A stretch of 64,000 bases of DNA from a virus. Both the position numbers and the translations under genes were made by a program. This document shows, piece by piece, positions 1 through 12,400 of this stretch. The stretch spans positions 1 through 64,000 of IMG/VR virus record IMGVR_UViG_3300021960_000062; one strand, 5' to 3'. The notes beneath the pieces were generated by a model. That model was given only the letters and a program-made list of their open reading frames with translations. It did not search any database and had not been told where the DNA came from. The first letter of the stretch is position 1; each line of letters begins with the position of its first letter.

Positions 1-396
1 ACTATATGTTGCTCCAGTGACATGACGGACTTCCATTTTATTTCTAGTGTTGTCAGTATTTGTGGCAGAATTTTGATCAACAACTTTAGTATATGTTTGA
101 TTGTACAAACTGCTGTCTGTACCATTTGTATTTGGTGTTAGATATGTAATGAGTCCTGTGGGATCAACTACTGTTCCTCCATTACCAAAGCTCATTTCTG
201 AAATCCATCCAACGCCTTGATTTGACAAACTTTGTGCCATTGCTACACTAATGTTTTCATAGTGAATAGCATTGCGTTTGTCTACATAAACTTCTTTAGT
301 TTCAGGGTCAAATATCTTAATGTGCCCTTCAATATGAAACCCGCCTTGCTCGTCGGGCTTTTTATTTTCTGTTTGATTTTGTGTGTTTTCTGCCAT
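1..396 (-). CDS. Virion structural protein, N-terminal part (runs off left edge)
   Basis: The first 132 codons of a gene reading off the left end of the window; the ATG is at 396-394 and no stop occurs before base 1. The protein starts MAENTQNQTENKKPDEQ, a polar tail, then a compact region containing VDKRNAIHYEN, SFGNGG and DPTGLITYLTPNT. I recall similar segments in unnamed structural proteins of marine T4-like phages, but the function is unknown to me. It follows the giant structural gene on the same strand. A late promoter box (429-436) lies just upstream, so it should be a late virion gene, perhaps a baseplate or fibre component. The start is supported by a purine-rich stretch (GAAGAGACGG) ahead of the ATG. 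The role is inferred from position only. Confidence 0.7.
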   Translation of the reverse strand, partial: MAENTQNQTENKKPDEQGGFHIEGHIKIFDPETKEVYVDKRNAIHYENISVAMAQSLSNQGVGWISEMSFGNGGTVVDPTGLITYLTPNTNGTDSSLYNQTYTKVVDQNSATNTDNTRNKMEVRHVTGATYS

Positions 397-428
397 ATCC
401 GTCTCTTCGAGTTTGTTATCTCTCATTG

Positions 429-436
429 TATTTATT
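429..436 (-). promoter_or_regulatory. Late promoter box AATAAATA, minus strand
   Basis: On the minus strand this reads AATAAATA, one base from the T4 late consensus TATAAATA recognised by the gp55 sigma factor. It lies 33 bases upstream of the ATG at 396. The TAA stop codon of the giant gene (434-432) sits inside the box. Inference from motif and position. Confidence 0.6.
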
Positions 437-3400
437 CGGGTAATTCTGTGCTACTATTTTGTAGGAATCTTGCTATTGCTGATGTTGCTTCACTTAATGA
501 AGTACCATCAGATACAGTAGTTTCCCCTCTATCGTACCAAGTTTTACCTGTTCTCCTAATAATAGTAATGCGTGTTCCTGGTGCCACAGCACTAGTTAAC
601 CTTACATATTCATTTATGCCATCTACAGCAAATTCAGCGTCATACTGAACATCACCTTCAGGACTGATTGATGCTACTGTTGAGTCGTACAGTTTAAACG
701 CATTTTTGTTTAATCTTCTTCCTCCAACAAATACTTCAATATCATCGCAACGTCCGTAACCTTGTGGAATATCAGAAGTAAACGATGTGCTTGTGTTAAA
801 TTCTCCGCCTTTTACAGGAACAAATTCTAATGGACCTACTAATAAACTAGAACCATCTGACACAAAATCAAATTTTTCTTGATTATCGTTATAAGGTAAC
901 GTTTCTGTGTATCCTGTATCAACTACTAAAGTACCAGATTCGTGTAGTGTTCTGATGCTTGTTCCGTATAATCCTCGTCTAATGTTCTGTAGTTCGTTTC
1001 CTGATTTATTCAGGTATTCAATTTTTTCTCCATTTATGCTTACAATGCCAGGTTGTCCTGAACTTGGATTAGGTAATCCAGAAGCATCATTAAGTTTAAT
1101 TACTGTATCATAGTAATATAAATCTTGTGCTAGAGAAATATTAACTAATTGATATCTATGATAACTGTTTCTGTTTAAAACATCTCTATGTATTTCATAA
1201 CTTAAAGGAGTGTTATAAATTTTGTTACTGTATGTCAATGTTTCAATTATATCAGTTTCTAAAGTACTGTCTTTTAGATAAACTGAATTATTTGCTCCGC
1301 CAATATAAAAGTCAATACCGGCAGTTAATCTAACACCGTTTTTATAAACCCAAACATTTGAAATATTTCTTACACTTCTTTGTAACTTATAGCTATTTTG
1401 ATTACCTTTATATACATCTCTTACGATATCAACTTCAGTATATCTTGTAAACCAAATTACATCAATATAATCTCCTGCTTGTATTGTATACAGCGGTGAA
1501 AATTTAATTTTGCCATCGACTATTTCGTAATTTGCGTCTTTGGCGTTTTCAATTAAAACAATATCACCTTTGTTTAATGATTTTAATAATCTTACTTCAT
1601 TATCGGCACCGTTAAAGTTATAATCTACAGCATCTCTTAAAAGTTCTCTGTTGACAAAAACTTTGATTTTGCTTGGAATAACTGTGCCTGAGCCAATCTC
1701 AGGATCGTTGTTAAGTGTAATTACATCATTTCCATCATATACAACGTATGTACTATCAATGGTTTTTAGTAATGACCCATTATACTCAACAATAACATTT
1801 GAAGTATCAGACGAAGCTAGTGATTCAAAAAATTGAATTGGATATTCTCTAGTACCTGCTGTTAAATTAATTCTTTCTTGATTAATTCTAACAATACTAT
1901 CTGCTTGTCCACTTTCTTCTGATAAAACAACTATCTGAATTAATGAATTGTTTACTGGAGGGATACCAAATTCTATCAAAGTATTATCTGATTCATTAAC
2001 AACGCCATTGCTGTTTACAAAACCAACGCTTGTTACTTCTCCATCTATAGTAGCAAAAACTTTTCCTGTAGAACTAAAAGGAGCACCTGTTAGGAAATAA
2101 CGTGTTTGCCCGTCACCGGTAAATTCTCTCACATCAAGCAACTCAACACCGCCTACTCCTAAAGAAAATACTTCAATAATATCTAAATTATTAGGAGGGC
2201 TAATAAATCTTATTTCGTTGTTCTTATAATCAACAGTATAATCTACTTGTACTTCTTTTAAAACTTTGTTAACGTACACAAGCAAGTTAGCGTTTTGTAA
2301 AATATGCTGATCAATTTTGTAAGTCTGCTGTGTTCCGTCTGCTGTATAAATTCTAGAAAGAACTGCCGGAGCACCAAATCTATCTGTATGGAAAACTCTG
2401 ATACTTAGACTTTCTAAAACTTGACCTGGAATATTTTCCTCTGGTGCTGGAACTTGTTCCGGACTAATAAACTTTTCACCATCAATTACAATTTCTTCTG
2501 GTAAGATACCAGTTGCTGTTGAATAAGGATTAGATCCAAGCAATGTTCCGCCGCTCACTTCAGCATCTAGATAATTTGCTGACTGTATATCAATCGAACC
2601 ATCACTTTCAATAGGACGGAAAATTAATACATCGCCATCATTAATGTATATTCCCTCATCTGGTATAGGAATATCAATTACATTAGTACTACCATCACCA
2701 ACAAACGATGGCATAATAGCACTTTCATTGGTTTGTTGTGCTGTACCAAAATTAGGATCGTCTAGTCTTGTAGTATTAGTATCGCCTTTTCTTCTAATAT
2801 AGATATTATAAACTTTTCCAGACTCTGGTATTTCAGGTAACACAAATGAATGTGTACTTTCATCTGCGGCAATGTAAAAATCTTTACTGTTACTTTCTGC
2901 TGTATCCCAGCCTTCAGTAAACCAAGGCAATGCGTCCCATCCTGCGCCAACTGAGAATGTAGCACCTTGTACAATTACTCCGCCATAATCCATGCCTGTA
3001 ACTAACTGTGAATAATCAGTAGTAATTTCGCCGCCGTTGTCAGGAACGTCTTTATCAATACCTAACATTCCATCAGTTGGTTTATAATACTTGTCAATTC
3101 TGTTTAAGCTATCAAGTATTTCATCATTCTTTTCATATCTAATAGTAATATTAGATCCTTCTGATGCTGGCGTAAGTAGGGTTAATCTTCCTTTAAGTAC
3201 AGTTAATCCATTCACTAACTTAGTAAACAGTGTAATTGTATAATCACTAGCAAATTGTTGCTGATTATCTACAAAAACTGTGATAGAACTCTTGTCTAAT
3301 GTACTTGGATACTTCAATTCAAAAGTTGTTAATCTTCCTGTTCCAGCAAACGACTCAGTTTCAATAAATCTTTCGTTAGCACTATACGATTTAAATGTTG

Positions 3401-6400
3401 GTGTTTTGCTAAATCTATCAAATTTAATAGTATTGTGGAAAAGTCTTGCTTTACTCTTACCAATTCTAGCAACAGCCTTAGCACTAAACTGTGTTTGTGT
3501 ACCAACACCGCCTACTAATTCAATTGTAGGAACACTTGTATAGCCTTGACCGCTATCAAGTAGAACAATTTTAGTAACTTTTCTATTTGAAATATATGCT
3601 TTGGCTTTTGCTCCACTACCGCCGCCGCCTGTAAATATTACCTGAGGAGCAGTTGAATACGTACTGCCTTGTTCTGTAAGTATAATATCTGTAACTTCAA
3701 ACTTATAATTGTTAAACCAAGTATTCCAAGGTTGTAAATCAATCTCATCATCGCCTAGTTTTACAGGATTAATTGTATTTGTAGTTGTATTGTATACCGG
3801 AGGAAGATCAAAATCTGATATTGTTGTATTTGTATTTTCTAGATTTTGATATCTGCTTGTATAGTTTCTAATTTTAGTTCTATAAGGCTTAACTTCTTCA
3901 ATGTATGCTTGATAAGCCGCTAAATTATCACTACGGAAATTTAATTTTTGTTGTAAGTATCCAACATTGTGTATAGCATTTAAGAAACTTGTCTTGAATG
4001 CCCAATCAATATATAACTGTTCACTAAACACATAGTGAATATTTACAAAGAATAATTTGTTCCAGTACCCGGCTAATTCATCTACAAATATGTCATACTT
4101 CATAGCGTTTAGAATGTTTCTAAACTCTTTTGCCGCACTTGTATCATAACGGTTACTGTCATATGTTTGTGTTTTATCATAACCGGTTGATTCAATCTCT
4201 GTATTATAAAACTTGTTAATAATACGAATAGTACCTTGTTGTCTACCAACTAACTTAAACTTACCTTTAATAGTTGCTCCTTGTGAAACACGTTGTAGCA
4301 CAGCCCAACCACCAGAACCATAATCGTCTAATCTCAATAACTGGTTGTCTTCTAGGTCAACTTCTTGCTCAGCATACAGTCCCGGAAGCGTTTGAATAAT
4401 TCTAGATTCTTCAGAAAATCCAGGTGCCCACCAATCGATATATTCCCAATATTTCGTAGTGTCATATTCTTGTGTAGCAACTCTATAAAATTCTTGCTCT
4501 CTAACACTCCATGAGTATATACTCCAGAATCCATTAACTGTGCTATCTCTTTCAACAAGTATACTGAAAGATCTAACAATAGGATTAGCAGTTAGATATT
4601 TCTTACCTTGATTAGTTACAGTTACACTTGATATTCTACCAAAACTATCAATAGTTGCTTCGGCCGTTGCTCCTTCACCTTCACCTCTAATAGTAATAAG
4701 AGGAGCAGACTTGTATCCAAAACCAGGATCAACAATATCAATTGTATTAACATGTCCGTTAATAATATTTGCTGAGAGCACAGCATCTTTAATTGTAGGT
4801 TTTGCGTAGAACCTTAATTCTTGTTCTGTATCAATACTTAAATCATATAGTCTTTTAACTGTACTAGGTTTTTCATCAATCAAATTTAGATAACCGTAGT
4901 CAATTTCATCAGCTAATGGTAAAGTATACAAAGCATCATTAATAAATGTAATAGTCTGTTCTACTGCTTTATTTCTGTTTACAAATATAGTTTGTCTTGG
5001 TCTACTTTCGATACCATATTTGTTTTTATCTGATAAATTAGGATCAGGAATTTGGTTACCAAGAACATCGCTACCAACTAAACTATCAATCCATTTTCTT
5101 TCTAAATCTTCATTAGGATTCTTTGTACTTTCTTCAGTTGTAAGAACATATTCGTTGTGTATTAAATTAATATCAGTACCATTTTTATAAAACTGTACGT
5201 TAACACTAAATTCATCAGTATCTAACAAAGTTTTAAGATTACTTAATGTAATTTTATCTTTGTCAATAACAAACGCAAACGGAACTCCAGCATTTTGTGG
5301 ATTTACAATGTAATCAGCAACCTGACTAGACGCAAGTGTCTTAGAACTATTTGTTTCTGTTGTTTGCTTATTCTTAACCCAGTAATAATAAAGTGTTTTA
5401 GAAACATTTCCGGATATTGGATCAACTTTTCTTTTTACACTATAAACAGTATCGTCAGGATATAACGGATTACCTGTAATTGTTGGATCATCTCCGTTAG
5501 CAAGTTCTGCCCATTGACTTGGTTTTAATGTAGATTCAATCCATTGATAAGCGTCTATTGAACTTCCTTGAGCAAAAGAATTCCAATTACCGTTTCTAAA
5601 TACAACATCACCTTGTTCATAGACAAGATATTTGACTTTTGACGTATCCCACCAAATTCTACCAACTTGTTTTTCAGTCCAATGTTGAGACTCATCTTTT
5701 GTTGTTAATTCTTCATTGTTTGATTCTGTATATACAGCAGGATCAAAAGGTGTTTTAAAGTCAATGTTTTGTTCAACAATACCAAGTAACTTTCCTTTGA
5801 ATGTATCTACAACATCTATATCGGCAATTTTTGTATAAGTGTCTTTTTGGTATGCCGCAAGTGTTCTAATCTTACTAATGTCAACTTGGTTAGTTTGATT
5901 TCTTATAACTGTCCACGGTTTTACACCATCTAGTTTCTCAAATTTTTGTATTCTACCAATCACTACTTCAGTAAATGCCGGATCATCTGACAAGTAGCTT
6001 GGTGAACCAACAATAATAGTATTATTACTTGTAGCTAATGAACGACCAAAGTCTTCATTAAAACTTAAATTATCTTCAAATATTTCTCCAAGTACCCACT
6101 TTCCGCCGTATTCGTTGAAAACAAATACTTTACCAGTAGTACCTATTGGATCAGCAAAACTAGTAGTAAGTCTATCAAATCTAGTTTCATCTTTATCAAA
6201 TGTAGTAATCTCAAATGTTTCTGCTCCTTCAGCAGATACTGCTAAAGTTTTTCCATCTGGAGAAATACTTAAATTTGATCCAAATCTTTCTTCATAGTCA
6301 TTTGTATTAGATTGTATTTTTTGTGTGAATACAAATTTATTTGATTCCCATCCGAATATAAAAACAGATCCTTGATCTTTTTCATTTTTATCTGAATTAG

Positions 6401-9400
6401 GTGATCCTACAAATAGTGTAGTACCGTCTGATGAAACAGTAACTTTTTCACCAAAAGCATCTCCAGGATTCAGACCTGGTATATTGCTCTTGTTAATTTC
6501 TTGAATGAATTCAAAAACTCTGTTTTCGTTTTTCTTATAGACAAACACAACACCTGTTCTCGGCGTTCCTGTATTTTGTACTTCAATCCATTTGTTGTCA
6601 ATTTCAGGAGCATCATTGATACTAGTTAGACTTGAATCACTATCAAGTTGGTAGTACTTGTTATTTCTTCTAACAACGTCACCCTGAATATAAGTTTCAG
6701 TAGTTCTCCATACGCCTCTATAATTTTCAAAGTTTGATGTATCAGCATAAGGAGCACTTGAAACTAATACAGAACCATCATTAGTCATTGCTATACTTGT
6801 GCCGAACTTATCTCCAATGTCTATATTTTCAATTTGATCATCTGTTGTGCCTTGCTCTAAAGAGGAACCGTCGTCAACATAAGCATATACATTTGGCACA
6901 ATATCTCTGTTAACTGTATTTGTTGCCTCCCAAGAATCGCTTACATCTGGAGTAATTACTCCGTTTCCTGTGAAGAATTCTTTTGCTTTATAGTAAGAAC
7001 TTCCATACCAAACAATACTACCTTGTACATAACTTCTATTAATATCAAAAAGTCCTACAAAATTAGTATCTTGTAATAGCGTCCACTTGATTCCATTGTA
7101 TTGGTATAGATATACTTTACCTCTATCATCCCTACTTCCTGGAGCAGAAATTGCTAGGTAATAACTTTCATCAACAGCACCGAGCGCCGTTCCGAGGATT
7201 CTAATTTGATCACCTACAACATATCCTAAACCTGCTACACTAATTGATGCTTCGTATGCTCCTGCTTTTCTTTCAATATTAAAAATAGCACCTGTTCCAG
7301 GATTTGATACGTCTTCGGGTGTAACATCTAAAAATGTTCCGCTACCAGGTCCCGGAATGCCTTTATAATCAATGCCAATTGCGGCAGTACCTGTATAACT
7401 GAAGAATTGAATTTCACCTTCTCGTTTTGTAGGAAATGGTCCTACATCGCCGTTGTCCGAAACTTGATTAATTCTAATTGTAATATCATTATCTGGTGAA
7501 ACACCTCCTACGGTGTTACCAGGTATAACAATAGTAGTACCTGAAGTGTATGTGATTAAGTTACCCTGATTATCTTTTTCATCCCATGGTACCCAGTTTC
7601 CTGTGCCAAATAATTGATTAGCAGGATCACTAATATATTCTACACTAAATGGAAATCCTTGTACCTGTTCCCAATACTCTGGTGATCTATCAGGAAAAAT
7701 TGTTTCGTATGAACTGTATGCGGTACTGTCAGTTCCGGGTTCGACGCCTGTAACTGTTTTTAATACATTCCAATACTGTGAACTATTAGCAGGATACTTA
7801 ACTACATCGCCTGAGTCATAAGTAGCTGTTGCTGACCAAACACCTTTATCAATGTTTGTATCCTTTATACAGGCATAAAAGAAAGCCCCATATCTAACTA
7901 TACTACGCTGTTTGTAACCATCACCGGGCTGTACTTTAACAGCACCGTCCTGTCTTAATCTAACATTATAAACATCTTTGTTTTTTGTAATTGTAAATAG
8001 AGCTGTTTCACTAACTGGTGTACTTAAAATACCTGTTATATTGTTAAATGTATCTGAACCTAAAATTGTTCCGTTCTCATCTACTGCTCTTACAGTAATT
8101 ACAATGTCATTATTTGAAATTCCAGTTGCTGGTTGACCGCCTACTCTGGTACCTTGAATATAAAGTTGATCTCCAACAGTATATCCGGTTCCGCCGTTAC
8201 GTACTTCAATGTCGTATATAGGTGTTCCTGTAGATCTAGTAACATCAAATGTAGCATTAACACCTTCACTACTTACATCAACTCCGCTAACGTTCTCAAA
8301 TACTTGATCATTTAATCCGCTAGTTCCGTTTGCTTTAACAGAAACAATCCCGCCAGCATTGTCAATTTCATTTACAGTTAAAGTTACGTCACCGCTTGTT
8401 CCTTCAATGCCTTCTAATTTTCCAATTGCTATTGAATTACCAAAATATTCTCCGTTGCCTTGTCTTGGGCTTACCAAACTATTTCTTAGTGTCCATTGTC
8501 CGTTTGAATACTCGTAGATATCAACTCCACCCTGTCTAGCATAACCTTTGTTTGCTAAGAATAAATCTGCTCCAAGTGGATTGGCTTGAGGCAATTCTAC
8601 TGGTTTCCAATCTTGTGACGAAAGATCAATAGTACTTCCGTCGCCAAATACTCTAGTAGTTGCTTCATATAACTTTCCGTTATAAAGCACAATGTCGCCT
8701 GGTTCGTAATTCGCACCAGGGTTGAATTTTTCTTGATAGTTACTTGGGATGTAACTTGCTTTAGGTGATCCAACAACTAACCAACGACCATCTTTACTTG
8801 CTGTAAGTACTTCAGCATACGCTCCAAGATATGAAGTTTGTAATCCGCTTTTAGGTGCTAAGATTTGTAAAGGTATAAGTCCTGTTTCTCCATCGGAGTA
8901 GACTATAACAGCTGAATCTCTAATAACATCGCCGCTGAAAACTGGAGCGCCTGGGTTACCAACAATAGTTTGATTTAATTCTGGTACAAAAGTAACAGCA
9001 CTACCAGTCCCTGTTGGGAAAGCAACACCATATTCTGAAATCTGTGTTACTTGATATTGTTTGTTTCTTTGTACAACTTCCCAGTTATTGTTATCTTCAT
9101 TTTGATCAATAAAGACTTTAGAACCTACTGGTAACTTAGAAAATCCTTTATTAACTAGTTCTTCGTATGATGCTACTCTCACACTTTCAAAATAACTTAC
9201 AAACGCAAAAGAACTTTCGTCAACTTGCGGTGCTTCTCTAAATCCAGAAATAGCAATTACTATTGTAGTAGGAGTGATCTCTGCTACTTGATAGAATCCT
9301 GTTAACCCTAGAATTCCATTTAATCCAACTATCTGACCTATAGTAAAATTATGAACTCTATTTGTATTAAGAACAATTCTATCAACATCAGGTGCCTCTG

Positions 9401-12400
9401 CTGTAACAATTGATACATTACTAACAACATATCTATAAACATTCCAACCGCTGGTTTCGAATGTAGTCCAAATGTTATCGCCCTGTTTAAACTGATCAAT
9501 TGATGTTTCGTTTGTTAGTAGTTCTTGTAGGTTATTTCTTATAAACTGAACATCACTGCTGAATATATACCCTGCTGAATTTTTAGGAACTTCAAAACGT
9601 TTTGTTGGAAATGTAAAACTAGTATTAGCTAATTGATAATCATTATCATTAAGTAAAATATAGTTTTGGAAATCGACTATATCAAATTGTTTTCCGTTAA
9701 GTAAAATAGGTTGCGGATTTAATTTAAAGTCACTTACTTTTAAATCAAACTCTGCTTCGTCAATTTGATCGGTTCCGCCCACAGATCCTAATCTAAATGC
9801 CCATTCTTCATCAAGAACAATTTTATCATCACTAACTGTGCTTACTTTATCAAACACTTTTTTGATTGCGTTGTTAGTGCCTTTTTCTCTACTAAAGCCT
9901 TGATATAATTTAAATTGAGAAACTGTATCTTCAGCAATTTCTTGTAGGTATTCTCTTGCTTGGAAACCCACTGTATGTTTTGCTAATTCTTTTTGATTTG
10001 AATTTATGCCTTCGATACTTGTTTCATAATAATCTTCAATTTGATTAATTCTAAAATCAAAGTTAGCTACCAAGCCCGACTCAGGAAGATTATCTAGTAA
10101 ATCCCAAAAAGTTCTATCAAACTTTTCAGCTCCTCGCTGGAACTTTTTACTCACATAATAGAACTCTTTGTACTGTACAATGTCTCCTATTCTATAATCT
10201 GTAAACTGCTTCCATGGAAGAATATTGACTTTATCAAAAACAAATCCTGGACTTGTATAATTTCCGTCCCAGTCAACAGTTCTAAATCCTTTACTCTTAA
10301 TTCTTTCTTGTCTGTATCCAGCACCTTTATCAAATAGTACATCATTGAAAACTGTTTTATCTGAAAAGATTGTAACATGCTCTTTTTGAACATAATTTAT
10401 TTCAGCAAAATAAATTCCTTCGTTGTCGTTTTCTGGAGCAATTAAAAGTTCATTAATTCCTCTATAAACATCAATGTTAGTTGCTTCGATTTTAGTTCCG
10501 TCTGCTTTAAGAATATTGTAATCATAAAAACTATCAAGAACACTATCTGCTACCGAACCAATATTTTCAAATTTCAGTAATGTTGCGCCTGGACTTACAG
10601 ATAAAATACTTCCTTCGGCCCAATTATGTGTGGTCCAGAATAAAAATTCTTTTACTGATGTTTCCCAGTTCTGTACAACACCTAAATCTTGATTATACTG
10701 ATCAAACACCATTCCTTGACTTTCTAAAAATGACCCGTAGCCTAAGAGAAAATCAACCACCGACTGTATATTATCAAATACAGTATCGTAGTTTAATGTA
10801 AGTCTATCAACTTGATTAAACCGAGTTCTTTTTATTGCTCTTGCTCCACCAACAACAGGTACTTCGTCTATCTGTTTCCAAAGTGCTGGATCAAAGAGAT
10901 CGCCTGATTGGTGGGCTTGAATAGCTCTGAAAAATTGATTTTGTCTTCTAATCAAAGAGCCTTTAATATAAAAAGATTCTGGTGCCCATTCTACGAAAGA
11001 TTCGCTTACGCCGCCAATGTCTAATACAGGATCATTTTGTTGAGCAAAGAAACTATAATAGTTAAAGATAGCATTGAGCTGATCATATCCTGATACTTTA
11101 TAACCGCCTGCTACTTTTTCAACAAGTACACCACTGTATCGTGTAGTGAACAACGGCGAGCTGGTATTGAAGAAAATCTCATAGTTTTCAGACGGAATAA
11201 AAATTCCTGTTTGTTTACTTTGCGGATTTTTACTATCAAGTAGATATTGCTGTTGAGACTTATCAACAAATCCTTTCATTCTAGTGCTTAATTGTAAATC
11301 AAAATTACTGTATATTTCTAAAACATCTTGCTTTGTTCTAGCATTTGATTTCAGATAGTTTACAACATATGATAATAAGCCTTCTGGTCGAGAATTACTA
11401 TTCAACGATTCTACAATATCAGTAACCGTTAAAAATGTGTTAGTAGTTTTACTAACAAATTGTCCTACTTTATTTTTTTGAAAAATATTTCTATCTAAAT
11501 TTAAACTAATTGTTTCAAACGGTGTTAGTAAACATGCCGCTATTAATTGAGCATAAGAATAAACACTGCTTCTGCGCCATGCTGATTCAACCGGTGATAT
11601 ATCACCAAAAGTAAAATCATCTTGATAGTTTGTAGAGTAGTCAACTATGATGTTGGCTTCAAGCGGGGAAATTAAATTTCCATCAGCATCAACAGGTAAA
11701 AGTTGTAGCAAATATGGTCTAGTATATCTTTTATGCTTACCTTGTCTTTCGCCTTGTCTAATAATACCATCTCTGAGATCTTCCCATAAAATTAAATTAT
11801 TTGATGTATACGGAGCTGTTCCGTATTCACTATCCCACCAAGTTGGCTTGATTGTAAACCCTAGCATTTCCCATGGAGTTCTGTGTGGTGTTTGTGTGTC
11901 AAACAAATATTGATACACACCTCTCCAATGTTTAGGTAATTGTTCCTGTCTTAAAATATCTAAGTTTTTATTATATGTCCATGTAAACTGGTTATCTTGA
12001 TCATAATATGAGTTTTCATAAATGTCAATATTTTTGACCAACGGCCATCTTAAGAATTCTAATTCTAAGATATCGTCAACTTGTTTTTTAGTAAATGTAC
12101 CAGTTTTATCCCAGCCACTAAACAAGTTATCAATATCTAAAATTTCAGGATTATATTTTTGTTTAATATTGTTATAAATTCTTTTTTCAAATTCTAATAA
12201 TAGTAAATCTCTAAAATCATCATAAGCAACAGTGATACTACCGTCATGCCCTCTAATTATTTTCTGAGGTGAAGCAAAGGTATCATCTACATACATCTCA
12301 GGAACATAAGTTTTTGTTAAACCAAGACTTGCCGGTGTTTCAGGAATGTAATTGTATGATGTAGAATAAAATTCTTTTATTTCTAGTAAGTCATTTTCAT